Assembly (NCBI GenBank): GCA_036867785.1
Contig: CP145421.1
Coordinates: 558,001-622,000 of the forward strand
Length of the DNA: 64,000 bases
Source: Plasmodiophora brassicae
Lineage: Eukaryota > Endomyxa: Phytomyxea > Phytomyxea > Plasmodiophorida
Direction of reading: 5' to 3'
Positions within the stretch are counted from its first letter, which is position 1. Every line of letters begins with the position of its first letter. Below are positions 1-11,200 of the stretch, piece by piece. Both the position numbers and the translations under genes were made by a program. The notes beneath the pieces were generated by a model that saw nothing but the letters and a program-made list of their open reading frames with translations, had not been told where the DNA came from and ran no database searches.

Positions 1-2300
1 GTTGACGATTTAGAATCTGAGCTGCAAGACGCGACACGTCAGCGCCACGATCTGTGTCGGCAGGCAAGTGAGCGATGCAGCAAGTGGCTCTTATCCGGTT
101 TTGAAATTGTTTATACTAGTTGGATACATTGAAATCGAGGATGGCGTCCCTTGAACAGGACATCGAATGGGAACGCCAACAGAAACAAGAACTCGTTCTT
201 GAGAAGGAGCGTGCGATCGCGGAAATTAAGTATGTTCAGATTCAGGTGGGCAACGTGACAAGCACTGTCATGAGTTATGGCTAATCGGTGCAGACGATTG
301 TTCGCGCTACTGTTTCCGAAGCTGTGCACAAGAGCCAGACTTCCTCAATCGTTTCCTCTCTGAGGAAAGATATTGAGCAGCAGAAGAAGGAGTTCGAAGC
401 GCAGACGTCGGCACTGGCGGACCGAGAATGGGAACTCTGCAAAGCCCGAACGGCAGTTGAAGAGGAAGCTGCTGCCAATAGTTTACGGCAGTCGCAGCTC
501 GAATCTGGTTGGTTGGGAGTTGCTGGTGTTGGAGTTTATGTCGTGTGACAAATTGCTTTAGAGCTGGCGCGCCTGCAAGACCTGGAAATCAAGGCTGCCT
601 CTGGCCAGTCAGAGTTGCGACGCTTGCGTCGTGAGAAGGAAGAGCTCACAGAGTTCATTGAGCAAGAACGTCAGATCAGCTGTCAACGGATCGTGGACTT
701 GGAGTACAGTAACCGGATGCTCACAGACGAGCTCACAGCTGCACAGGTACGGTCACGATTGCTCAGCAGAACTCGCTCTGACGGTATGTTATAGGCAACG
801 ATTCACTCCCTTCAAACCAGCATGGATTCTCGCGAGCCGGACAAAGAGCTTCAGATCGCACTGGAGACGATCGCTGCTCTGGAACAGCAGATTCAGGCTG
901 TCAGGCTTCACCCTTTCGTCCGCCATTTCTTTCCTTGCTGACGGTTTTTCAGGACGCGGCTACTGCTGAAGAGCGACTCGAGATGAGCACCCAAGACGCG
1001 GCTGGTTTCCGCCAGCAAGTGCAAGAATTAGCCGTGTTGCTTCAGTCCCGTGATGCGACGATCATTGTTAGTAGGCGTCGCCGAGTACTGGCGCCACTCG
1101 CCTCGTAACCTCGTTTCGTCAGGCACTTCGCGAAGAGATAGCTCGTCTGAATGACCGCAGTGCGAACGATGCCCGCTCGTTTGCTGAACAGCTCGAGAGT
1201 GCTCGTGCGCAAACGGCAACAGCGGCGGAGCGTACTGCAGCGTTTGAATCGAAGATTGCCAAGCTCCGGCAAAAGGTATTCATTGGCTTCGCAGCGATAC
1301 TCAGCGACGTCATTGGCTAATTGCTGGCCGATATAGGTCAAGGATATATCGGACGAAAAGACTGACCTGGAAGCACGGAACAATGAGCTGACTGCGGAAC
1401 TAGAAGACGCGGAAGCACATGCTCAGCGTCAACTGGACATCTCGAAGGACACCATTGCCTGCCTCAAGGTGATGCTGGCCATGGTACGCTATTTGTCGAC
1501 CGTCTCAATTCCTTGGCACAGGTGGAGCGCGATGACCTCCAGCGCCGTTTAGAGGATTTATCCTCTCGTGCAGCGTCTCTCGAGGTACGCCTCTTCTAGG
1601 CCCTCAGTGTAATTTGCCCGTGTGTTAAGCAAATGCATGCAGGGACGTTGTGAAGCAACCGAAACGCGTCACGCCATGTTGATGGAGTCGCACAAGCTCG
1701 TCGACGGGCAAAGGCAGCACCTTCAGGTACATTGCAGTACTCGTCCCTGGTTTTCTATGGTCACAGTGCCTCCCTCAGTCAAGAGTCGAGGAGCTGGAAC
1801 GCCAATTGCGTTCAGACGTGGACGCATACAAGCAGAAGATGGCAGAGTTGGAACGGGTAAACGAATCCATTGTGGAACAGCTACGTGCCGCAGGTTCCAG
1901 TTCCGCTCCTCCCGACCTATCCGAAGGGTCACCGTTGCACGAGGAGCTTGCCAGATTGCGCGAAACGCTGGAGACTGAGCGGGCAGAAGCTGCTGCTAAA
2001 CAACAATCGATGCGGCGGTCCCTACATGACTACAAGGTGCGTCTGTTTCGCACGGCTCTACACAGGCGCTTACAGCTGACCCACGTTCGCAGAGTCGAGG
2101 CGACAAGAAGCTGGCCGCCTATGCCGACAAGGTGAAGCAGAAGTCGGAGACGATCAAGTTCATCGTTGACACCGTACGTACATTTCCATTCGGCTGCTGC
2201 TCGCGCTGATCTCGTGCTGCAGATCAAGAGCACGTTGCCGTCCGATCACGTCCTCCACGAAATGGCGAGCCAGGTCTCTAGCGAAATTGGAAGGCAATAG
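1..2300 (+). CDS. Coiled-coil protein, 3' part, 13 exons
   Basis: The window opens inside this gene, so its N-terminus is missing. Exons read 1-63, 120-245, 294-507, 562-746, 795-899, 953-1066, 1123-1275, 1337-1483, 1522-1584, 1643-1726, 1779-2036, 2093-2173 and 2223-2300, giving 556 codons before the TAG stop. The frame is kept through every junction, and all junctions but one are phase 0. The product is almost wholly heptad-like and rich in E, K, L, Q and R, with no recognisable globular domain, so it is probably a cytoskeletal, golgin-like or ciliary rod; I cannot name the family. The first intron has a GC donor (GCAAGT); the rest are GT-AG. Exon structure is well supported, function is not. 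Confidence 0.75.
64..119 (+). other. GC-AG intron
   Basis: Donor GCAAGT after CAG, acceptor at 119; removing it restores the coiled-coil frame (CRQ to LDTLKSRM). A normal GT donor at 68 would break the frame. Confidence 0.75.
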
Positions 2301-2338
2301 GGTACAAAATATTGTTAAACGACTTGAAGCGCGTTTCG

Positions 2339-4085
2339 TCACGATATAACACATTGTGAGGACGCCCCGACGCCATCAAGCCCAACGATGCTGCTTCCAT
2401 GCGCCTGATTCCACCGCTCAAACTCCTCCAGCGACTCTTTGCTAGTTGACGGTTTGATGGCTTGCAGGCTCCGCTGAAAATGTTGAAACGTGATGGCAGG
2501 GACGGATGCTCTCGACCGCGTGATTTGGTCGCCCATTTCCCTGATTGGCCACATTGCCGCTTCCTTGCACAGCTCAGTGAGATCGGAGCCGGAGAATCCC
2601 TCAGTCAACCGGACGAGCTCCGTCAGTTCAGCTTCCGTCATGGTATGTCGATGGTTGTGCCCTATGCAAACACGGTGCTGCAATGAGCAACGGGCCACCA
2701 CTGGGCAACCTGGATGGACTGACGGGTAAGCAACGACGTGATGAGGTTGCGTCTCGCTGCTGGTTCGGGCTGTGGAATATAGAACTTCCGAGCAAATCGC
2801 CTGGTAGCGCCGCCCGCGAAGGAATCGTCAAATGGCCAACCTCGGCGCAAGTCTCGCGGGTACTCGCTTACCGAAGGACAGCTTCGTCCAGCTCGCCGGG
2901 CAGGTTCGTCGCAGCGATGATCAGCAGTTGGTCGTTGGGGTTCGAGCTGACGCCGTCGAACCGCACTGCACGCGAGACACCCACTCATGAACAATGGTTC
3001 GACGACGTCACGTATTCGAACAGCGGACGTACCCAGGAATTCCGTTTTCAACCGCCGGCTAGCCTCGTGTTCCGACGATCCGCCTCTAGACGACAGGATG
3101 GAGTCAACCTGTTGCCATCGGGTTAGCCAATGAGCGGATAGAAGGTGGCGACGCGAACCTCGTCAATGAACACGATCGATGGTTGCTTCTCGTGTGCGAC
3201 CTCGAAGAGTGTTCGCACGAGCTTCTCGCCCTGCCCGACGTACTTGCTCGTGAGCGTCGAGGCCGACACCGAGAAGAACGTTGCCTTTCCTTCAGCGGCA
3301 ACCGCCTTCGCTACGGGAGGCAACGGATCAGGCGACTCGGTTGCCGAGATACGCCACATGAGCGCAGCGCGCGTACCAATCAGGGTCTTGCCGTTGCCAG
3401 GGGGGCCGAACAGCAGGATGGCCTTGGGCGGCGCCCGCAGCCCGGTGAACATCGCCGGTGTCAACCTGGGCAGGATGATGGCCTCGTACAGCGCCCGCTT
3501 GATCTGTTCCAGCCCGATGATGTCGTGGACGGAGACCGATGGCGCCGTGTCGATGATCTCCGATTCAATGAGGGCGCGCAGGTCGTCCCCTAAACCAGGC
3601 GGTGAGCGGAGCACCCGCCCACATTACACGACGAGCCGTACCTGACGACGACTGTGTCGATCGGGCTGGCGTCCCGTTGCCTCTCGGTCTGGCAGCTGGA
3701 CGCTTCGCAATGCTACTAGCGGGCGACTTCGCCGGCATTGACGGTTTCGATTTGGATCGGGTCGGGGCCGGAAACGACTCGCCTCGCGACACTGGTACCT
3801 GTCTGGGCCTCTGCTTCTTCCGTCCCTGCACGAAACCACCCTGTATGAGAACGTGCAGGACGAGCACACGACCGTGGGGGGACTGTGCCTTGCCTTGACG
3901 GCCTCAGCTCGACTGAGGAAGTGCTCGGCGTGCTTCCGCAGCGTCACCGGATTCGGCGTCACCTTGATCAGGTCGAGCAGGATCGCGATGCCGCGTTCGT
4001 ACCGCGACAGCGCATCGTCGAGGCGCCCGGCGCGCTCGTCGCGATCCGCCTCCTCGAACAGCGTCGTCGCCGTCGCCAACGACAT
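2339..4085 (-). CDS. AAA ATPase with N-terminal MIT domain (spastin/fidgetin/VPS4 clade)
   Basis: The start ATG at 4085 opens an MIT-like three-helix region (about residues 1-64), followed by a basic, S/P/K-rich linker and a meiotic-clade AAA domain. Visible motifs are Walker A GPPGNGKT (near 3400), Walker [13 protein letters not shown] spanning an intron, the sensor region IIAATN, and a C-terminal [15 protein letters not shown] segment typical of spastin, katanin and fidgetin. Exons include 3894-4085, 3642-3825 and 3159-3589, then several short ones down to the stop at 2339. The intron 3826-3893 appears to use a GC donor. The family remodels microtubules or ESCRT filaments as ATP-driven hexamers. 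MIT plus linker plus AAA fits spastin best, but VPS4 and fidgetin-like relatives are not excluded. Confidence 0.85.
3826..3893 (-). other. Probable GC-AG intron
   Basis: The MIT exon ends in AAG and the intron begins GCAAGG, ending GTGCAG. It joins AEAVK to GRKKQRPR in phase 0. No GT donor in the stretch keeps this frame. Confidence 0.55.
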
Positions 4086-4403
4086 GACGTCAGACGGACA
4101 GTCCGTGCCACTGCCTCCGCATTGCGAAGTATCACTACGACGGGCGCGGGTCACACAACGCCGCGCAGAAGGACTAAATCCAGAACACGCGCTGCACCCC
4201 ACCCCTGTCCGCCCTAACCGGAACCTGCAGCCGCAGCAGTGCAGTGTATTCGAGGCAGGCCTATGTCGCGGCAGCACGTTTTGTTCCTGGGCCGCCGGGC
4301 CGTCCTGGTTGGTGTTTTGCCCGTTGCTGTCTTCTGGCCCGGGTGGCCTGGCAGGCGCGCGCTGTCAGCACCCCCGAAGACACAATCATACGGACTGTGC
4401 GCC

Positions 4404-5161
4404 CTATTGTCGTAATACTGGACCTACCCTGAACGCATCGGCGATGTGCTCCTCGACGGGGATGTCGAACGCTTTCGCCGAGTAGACCTCGCCGAATGGC
4501 GATTTGAAGATGCCGGCCTGGGTGGCGGTGCTGAGCAGGTGGTGTAGGTTCGAGGTGATGCCCGAGAATTCGGCGGCCGCCTCGAGCTGTTCGCGTTCGC
4601 GAGCCTCCTCCTTGCGCTGCTCGAACTCCGCCTGCATCGCCCTGCGCAGCGCCTGGCTGCGCTCAGCGACCTCGTCGATGTACCGCTTGCGGGCGTAGAA
4701 ATTGACACGCGTGCGCCTGGACATGTACCCTCGGTACCTGCGACGTCGGATCAGCCCTGGGGCAATGGTCAAGGAACCCCTCCCCTGCGTCCCCTGACAT
4801 CTTCTGGATCAGCGTCGCCGCTTCATTGTACAGGGCCCGTCGCAGGCTGCGAACGTGCGAACGTCGCTGGTCGGCGGCCCGTTGTCGGCCTCGGTACCCC
4901 CGGTACGCGGCCTGGATACGACGTGCCGAGTTACTGCCACCAGGGCCCCGTCAGCACACGGTAGGGCGGGGGCACGTCAACGTCGCCGACTTCAGGAGCC
5001 GTAGCTGGCCACGCGCCAGCGTGCCTCGCCACCAGGCCTGCATCCTCGTGACGGCGCGCAGCTCCAGCAGGCGCGACGATTCCGCCAGGGCCGTCTCCTC
5101 GAAGTAGTCGCGAACGACGCGGGCAACGGCGCGCTCCCGTACGGCACATACCCAGGCCATG
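4404..5161 (-). CDS. SPATA17-like IQ-motif protein
   Basis: Three exons: 5161 to about 4980, then to 4799 with intron 4738-4798 after it, then 4737-4404. Joined, they give three IQ-like calmodulin-binding segments: VTRMQAWWRGTLARGQ, ARRIQAAYRGYRGRQR, and AATLIQKMYRGYMSRR, the last rebuilt exactly across the splice. After these comes a coiled region and the family signature LHHLLSTATQAGIFKSPF, which matches the MHYLLSTKQIPGIYNSPF stretch of vertebrate SPATA17. SPATA17 is linked to motile cilia and sperm, so this implies a flagellated stage. The C-terminus is shorter than in animals: the frame stops at 4404 soon after the signature, or a further exon was missed. The ORF is also open upstream to 5235, but 5161 is the first plausible ATG. 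Confidence 0.75.
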
Positions 5162-5297
5162 GTCGCCCGCGACACGCGATATACGGCAGTGGTACGCCAT
5201 GGCGATCGATCGGGGCAGGCGCCGCCGAACGACAACGGACTAGTAGAGACTCGTTGCTTTATTTACGCCAGTAGGTCTCGGGAATATAATACAGTGT

Positions 5298-8200
5298 TCA
5301 CTCGACGTCGCTGTCGTTGTCCGAGTCGACGTCGACGTCGGCAGACCGTCTGGCAGCGTCCTGGGCGACGGACGTGTCGTCGGCGTCGATGGCGACGCAG
5401 TGGGTGATCGCGTACAGGATCTTCCGGTGCATGATGTCGAGCGACGAGTAGCGCGGGAGCTCCAGGGAGAAGAAGCACGTGTGCGAGATCGGCAGGTAGT
5501 CGTCTGGGGAGCGGTCCGCCTGGTGCATGCGACTGATCTTGAACTTGCGGTCAAAGTCTTCCTGTTTCAGCGGCAGGCGCGATCGGCCCCAGACGAAACG
5601 CAGGAACTGGCACCGCTCGACGTCATCGAGCCGCTCACGAAGCATGCGCCAGAACAGGACGACGTGGGGGTCCGTTGCCGAGCAGGACTCGTAGACGGTC
5701 ACCTGTTCGAGCAGGTCCACGTTCATCTTGGGACGCCCGCAGACCTCGACTTCCAGTTCGTGCCAGGTGAACAGCGACAGCAACGGGTACGGGACGACGG
5801 TGGCGAGCCCACGTCGGATGGCCTCGCATTGCACTTTGAACTCGTTGAGGCGGTAGTGAATCAGCGACTTGGCGAACTGTTGCCGGTTGTCCCACGTGAC
5901 CTGGATGTGGTGGCCGCCGGGCACCAGCGGGTACACACGCTGGTCGGACCCGATCACGACGAACTTCGAGTTGACGAACGCGGTGAAGTACTCGGTGGGC
6001 AGGTCGTTGCTGACCTCGAACTTCTTGAGTTCGTCCAGGATCTTGAAGGACAGCAGGTCGATGGCAAGCACATCGTCCTCTGTGATGACGTCTGATACCA
6101 GCGGCTTCCACACGATCGATGGCAGGTCCAGGTCGAGCACGTTCTTCGTCCGAATCGCGAGGCCCATGAGTTTGCCGACAAACTCGTACATGGCCAGGTG
6201 CAGAGGGCTGATGGATGACGGCCGAGGCACGAACTTTTCCCGATTCGTCCCAATGTTCTCGCGTCCGTTCGGGCACTTGATGAACAGAGGTAGGAGGTCG
6301 CTGTGCAACTCGTTGCAGAAGTCCTCGATCGACTGCCGGTAAGGGCCGCCGTAGTCGTCGCTGAACTCCCCCTTGAAGACAGTCTTCCAGGCACACTTGT
6401 TCTTCTCGAGACGGAACATCTTCGGGTCGCGATTGTTCAGCTGCTGGAAGGCCTGCCCGAAGAGAGACCGCTTGCCTTTGGCGTCCGTCTTCTTCATTTC
6501 CTTCAGCTTCACGGATCGGAAGCGATCCAGTTCGAGCTCGCGATCCGATGGCTGGCACTTTGTCTCGTCGAGGGCCCGGTTCCACAACACTTCTTTGGTC
6601 TTGAAGAAGATCAGTGCACGAATGGATCGAATTCCATCGGCTAGCGACGACATGTGCGCAGGTAGGCTGAAGTCGACCAGACCCATGATAGACGAAATCT
6701 GGATGTTCAACTGCTGCAGGACGAACAGGCGGACCTGGAGATTGAACATGGGAATCTCGTCCAGGGACCTGTACGGCAGCAGCTCATCGGGTTTGACATC
6801 CCACTCAGACGCCTTCATGTGCATGGGATCGACTGTCGACTTCTCGACCATGCGATTCACCAGACAGACAAGGTCCTCATCGGCAGATGAACTGAACGAG
6901 GCCATGATCTCATCGAATTCCGTCAGGTCGTCCTCGTCAGCATTCCGCATGCGCCCTTTCTCAGAAGGCCACGTCAGAACTTGCTTCCAGATCTTGCGGC
7001 AGAACGGGCGCGGCAACGCCGATTTCGTGGTAATCGACCGGACGATGGAATCAACAAGGAGGACGCTCTCAAACCAGGGCTTATTCCGCGGCTTGCTGCG
7101 AGCGCCAGCAGCGTTCGTCGATCGTTGCCCAGTTCGGACGGTCATGCGCCCATAGATCTCGAATCCAGACAGCGCCAGGTACCAGTGGTCATTCGAGTTC
7201 TTGCCGAACATGAAGATGCGGAACTTGCTGTACGACTCAGCAGGCTGCGTTGTACTGGTGATGTCCCACGTGTGCGGCTGCCCCTTGGCCTTCAACGACT
7301 GGTCGTCACGATGTTCGCGCAAGCAAACCCAGTTGGTGCCGTCCGTGCTTCCTTCCAAGCGCCAGTTGCGAAGCGCCTCCGTGTCGTACGAACTGTAGTG
7401 GCGCAGCGTGTACTTCGTCGGGACGATCCTTCGGTCCAGGAAATCAATAACGAACCACTGATCTTGGTTGGGCTGCGAGACGCATCGGACAGCCTCGCGT
7501 CCGACGATAGCGGATTTCGGCATCGAGTTGTGCTGCAATGAACATGCTTCTACTCGAACGAGACCCATTTCGGCTGGATTCTGCCACCAGTCAGTCAGCT
7601 CGTTGGTTCCCAGGTAGTACAGGATTCCGTTGGTGTCCATGTCCTCCTGGTACACGAACTCCTTCTCTTCCTCCTCCCATGCGACCGCATCGCCGTCAAG
7701 CGTGCCATAGATTTCGAATCCGGACAACGCCATGTACCAGTGCTGGTTGGAGTTCTGGTCGGTCATGTACAGCCGGAATTGAGAGTACGACTCCTCGATC
7801 GGAGGCAGGACCCAAGTGTGAGCCTGTCCCTTGCGGCAGAGGGCAGCGTCATTGCGGTGCTCTTTAAGGACAACCCAGGACACACCGTCGTTCGAACCCT
7901 CGAAGCGCCACGACCGCACTGCTTCCGTATCCCATGATGAGTAGTGCCGAAGAGTGTAGTGGGTCGGCGTCACCGAATGATCCAGGAAATCAATCGTGAA
8001 CCACTGGTTCGGAACAGGTTTCGTAACACAGCGAACGGCTTCGCGACCAACAATCGCAGACGCAGGCTTCGAATCAAGCATAAGCGACGATGCAGTCACT
8101 TTGACCACACCGAGTTCCGAGGGATTCGTCCAGGCCGTCGTGTTCTGGTTCGTCCCGAGATAATACAGGATTCCATTGGTGTCCATGTCTTCGGAAAAGG

Positions 8201-11200
8201 AGAACTGTATGCCTTGGGACGGCGCAGGTTCTTCAGTAACCTGTTGCTGCTCCACAGGTTCAGCTGCTACGGGTGGCTTGTCAGAAGTTTCCTCACTATC
8301 GGGGGTCGCAGCAGCATTCGCTGCCCCCATTTCGGTCTCTTCTTCCTGGATACGAGCCAGCTCAATTTTCTCAATGGACACATTGAGCTCAATGAGGGCT
8401 TGGAAGAACGCGGAATAGACGCCCTTGCTGCTCTGAGCGACGTGCATGTGGTTCATGAGGTCCTTGAGAACCGACGATCGCGTAGAATCAAATCCGACGC
8501 CCAACCGAATCAAATGCGACAGAAGACGGACAAACGACAACCGCTGATCGCCACTTGAGACGGCGATGACCTCGAAGATTAGGTTGACGACAGGCCCAGA
8601 GAAAACAGTGCGGCCAAGATGAGTGGTCGACGACGAGATTGTCGAGTCGCGCCTTTGGCTTACTTCGCCGCCAGCACCTGCGCCTGCTGGACCTGGACCA
8701 GACGCGGAAGTGGACGTGACGTCGGCCTGTTCCCCGGAAATCGCCCCGGATGCAGGTTTCAGAGGGCCAACCTCCTGGATGAACTCGGCAAAGAGGTTAA
8801 GTATCCAGATCACAAGCCCAGGGTTCGGATGGGACAGTGCATCCGCTTCGTTGAGGACCTTCACGTGAGGGTCGGAAATGACCCCAACCATATGGTTCAA
8901 CGCTTCTGCAAGCAGTTGACGAGCGACTGGCGCGAACTGTCGTAGCATTGACAGCGACATGCTATCCGTGTGAAGGGCGTCGTTAATCGACGACTCTTCA
9001 CGATCGAGAATACGGAGAAGAGAAGCGCGAAGGACGTCCAGCCCATCACTGAGTTGGGAGAATTCAACTAGACGCATAAACTTAACAAGGAAGTCGTCAT
9101 CGCCAAACACGCGCAGCGACAACGGCGTGCCGGGCGGCCAGTTCTGGAGGATGGACAAGACACACTTCCGCGAGTACGTGATCGCGAGTGCGTTCTCGGT
9201 TGCCACCATCGCCTGATGAAGCTCGCTCTTGTTGAGGTTCTGCAGCTCTGGATATTCGACAGTGCGTTTCGGGGCCGTTCGTTGAACAAGGTCGTCCAGT
9301 GACGCCTCCATGGACTCTTTCGTGTTCTTCAGAATGCGGAATGCAGCGTTGTTGCTTTCACTCTTCTCCATGTTGAGGTTACGAAGCTGGTCATCGCCTG
9401 ATGACCCAATAGAAGCTCCAACGCCGGTAGAATCGGCACTATGGGCCTCAGGGTTCTCAACGGCGGAAGAATCGTCAAACAGAACGGTGTCGGATAATTG
9501 TTCAGCATTGTCGAGAAGGTACCGAATGGCGGCAGCCGTATCGTTATTCGACCGCGAGAGAGCAAGCGCACACGCCTTCCGAGGGAAGCCCATCAGACTC
9601 AAAGTCTGTGCAGCCTTGTTATGCTCTTCGAGCCGGTCTTCTCCGAGCAACGTAATGGCGTTCTTGAGAATGTAGTCACTAGCCAGACGACGATCCATGT
9701 TGGTGACAGTGAGCGCCTTGACACACCACCGTAGGGAATAACCCATCTTCAGGAGCGACCGCGCGACCACGTTGATATCACGGCCATCCTCAAGCGGATC
9801 GTCTGCCGAACGTAGGCGAATCGCATTCGATTGGGATAACGGCTTGCTGCGAATTTGGACGCGCTTAATGTTAACCACGCAAGCGTTATTGCCACGTCCC
9901 AAGTCAAACGCCGCCGGCAAAGAGAATGGTCCCCCGCGAGCTAGGAGGGCATCCTCGGGACCAGTAAGAGAGGCCGCCAGCATTCCGTTGACGAAGACAA
10001 ATACTTGGCTCTTCTGCAAGTCCACGGAGAGAACTATCCTGTACCAGACGCCGGCTGCTAGTTTCCGAGCGGATTTCTTATAGTCGAGGCGACCCAGAAT
10101 ACTCAGTTTGCCATCGGGGCGAACACCTATAGCAGCCTGGGAGCAACGAATAAGAACAGCATCTTCAGTCGCGGGAAGCGACGGTAAGCTCGCATCAATA
10201 ATAACGGTGTACGCGTCCATCAACGGTTTCCGGCTTAGCACACGGTCTACGTGAATGTAGCCGCCGGGGTTGACAACAACGAAGCTATCAGAAGATCGCG
10301 AGGAAGCATTCGAAGTCTCGGATGCTTCCGATGTTGCAGTTCCTTGCTGTTGCTTAGTTGCCTGCTGAAGAACGCACTCGCCAGTGCAAGTCAACATGTT
10401 TGCTTCAAATGTGCACACCTGCAGTGCGTGCAGTGCTGCCTCTTCACAATCAGCGACACAGAATTCAAGGGAACTTTGGCACAGATCGTGAACCTGCTTG
10501 CAGTCCAGGGCAAAACCCCAAACGCCAACTTCCCGGAACTGGCCATGGATGCCTTGTCCGACAATGACATTACCAGATGCGGAGAGCAGTTTGCTAGCAG
10601 CGAAGGATTCTGACTTCCCCTTGCCTGGAACGACAACGGCACAAGCCAAAGCTCCGTCAAGGAATGCCGAAACCCCAACTAAAAGACGATCGCCAGCAGG
10701 AGAACGACGATCGAGCACAAGACAGGCGTGATGCCACTCTCCAGAAAAGTCGTCAAGAAGAATGTCTTCCGAGACAACTGTGCCATTACCATCGGCCACG
10801 GCGAGGACCAGCACGCGGAAAGAAGTATCTGCGAGCAATTCAACTTTACAGTTGCTCTCAGGTAGCATCACAAGACTAAGAAGAACGTTTGTCGGCTTAA
10901 TGCCAGTCGAAGACGATGTTGAAGCTGCGGATGATGGCGAGTCCGGCTTAAAACGAACACAAACCGTTACGCCACTGGCAGTCATACAAGAATCACACTC
11001 GAAACGTGTCAGGAGAGCTGAGGTCGGGGTATTGGGAAGCAAACCAGAATCTTTGGTGTTCTCGGGTGCAATGATAATCGCGCCCCTGTACGACGCAATC
11101 GTATCGTTCGCGAAATTGCGAACCTGCTGACGCTTTCGGGCATCCAATTCCAGACGGACGTCGTTCGGGGTCCGTCTGTACAGCTCAGCGTGTCGTTGCT

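Noticed and set aside
5400-6095. Plus-strand frames of up to 316 codons opposite the HECT domain
   Set aside because: Shadow frames; the minus frame carries HECT motifs including the catalytic cysteine.
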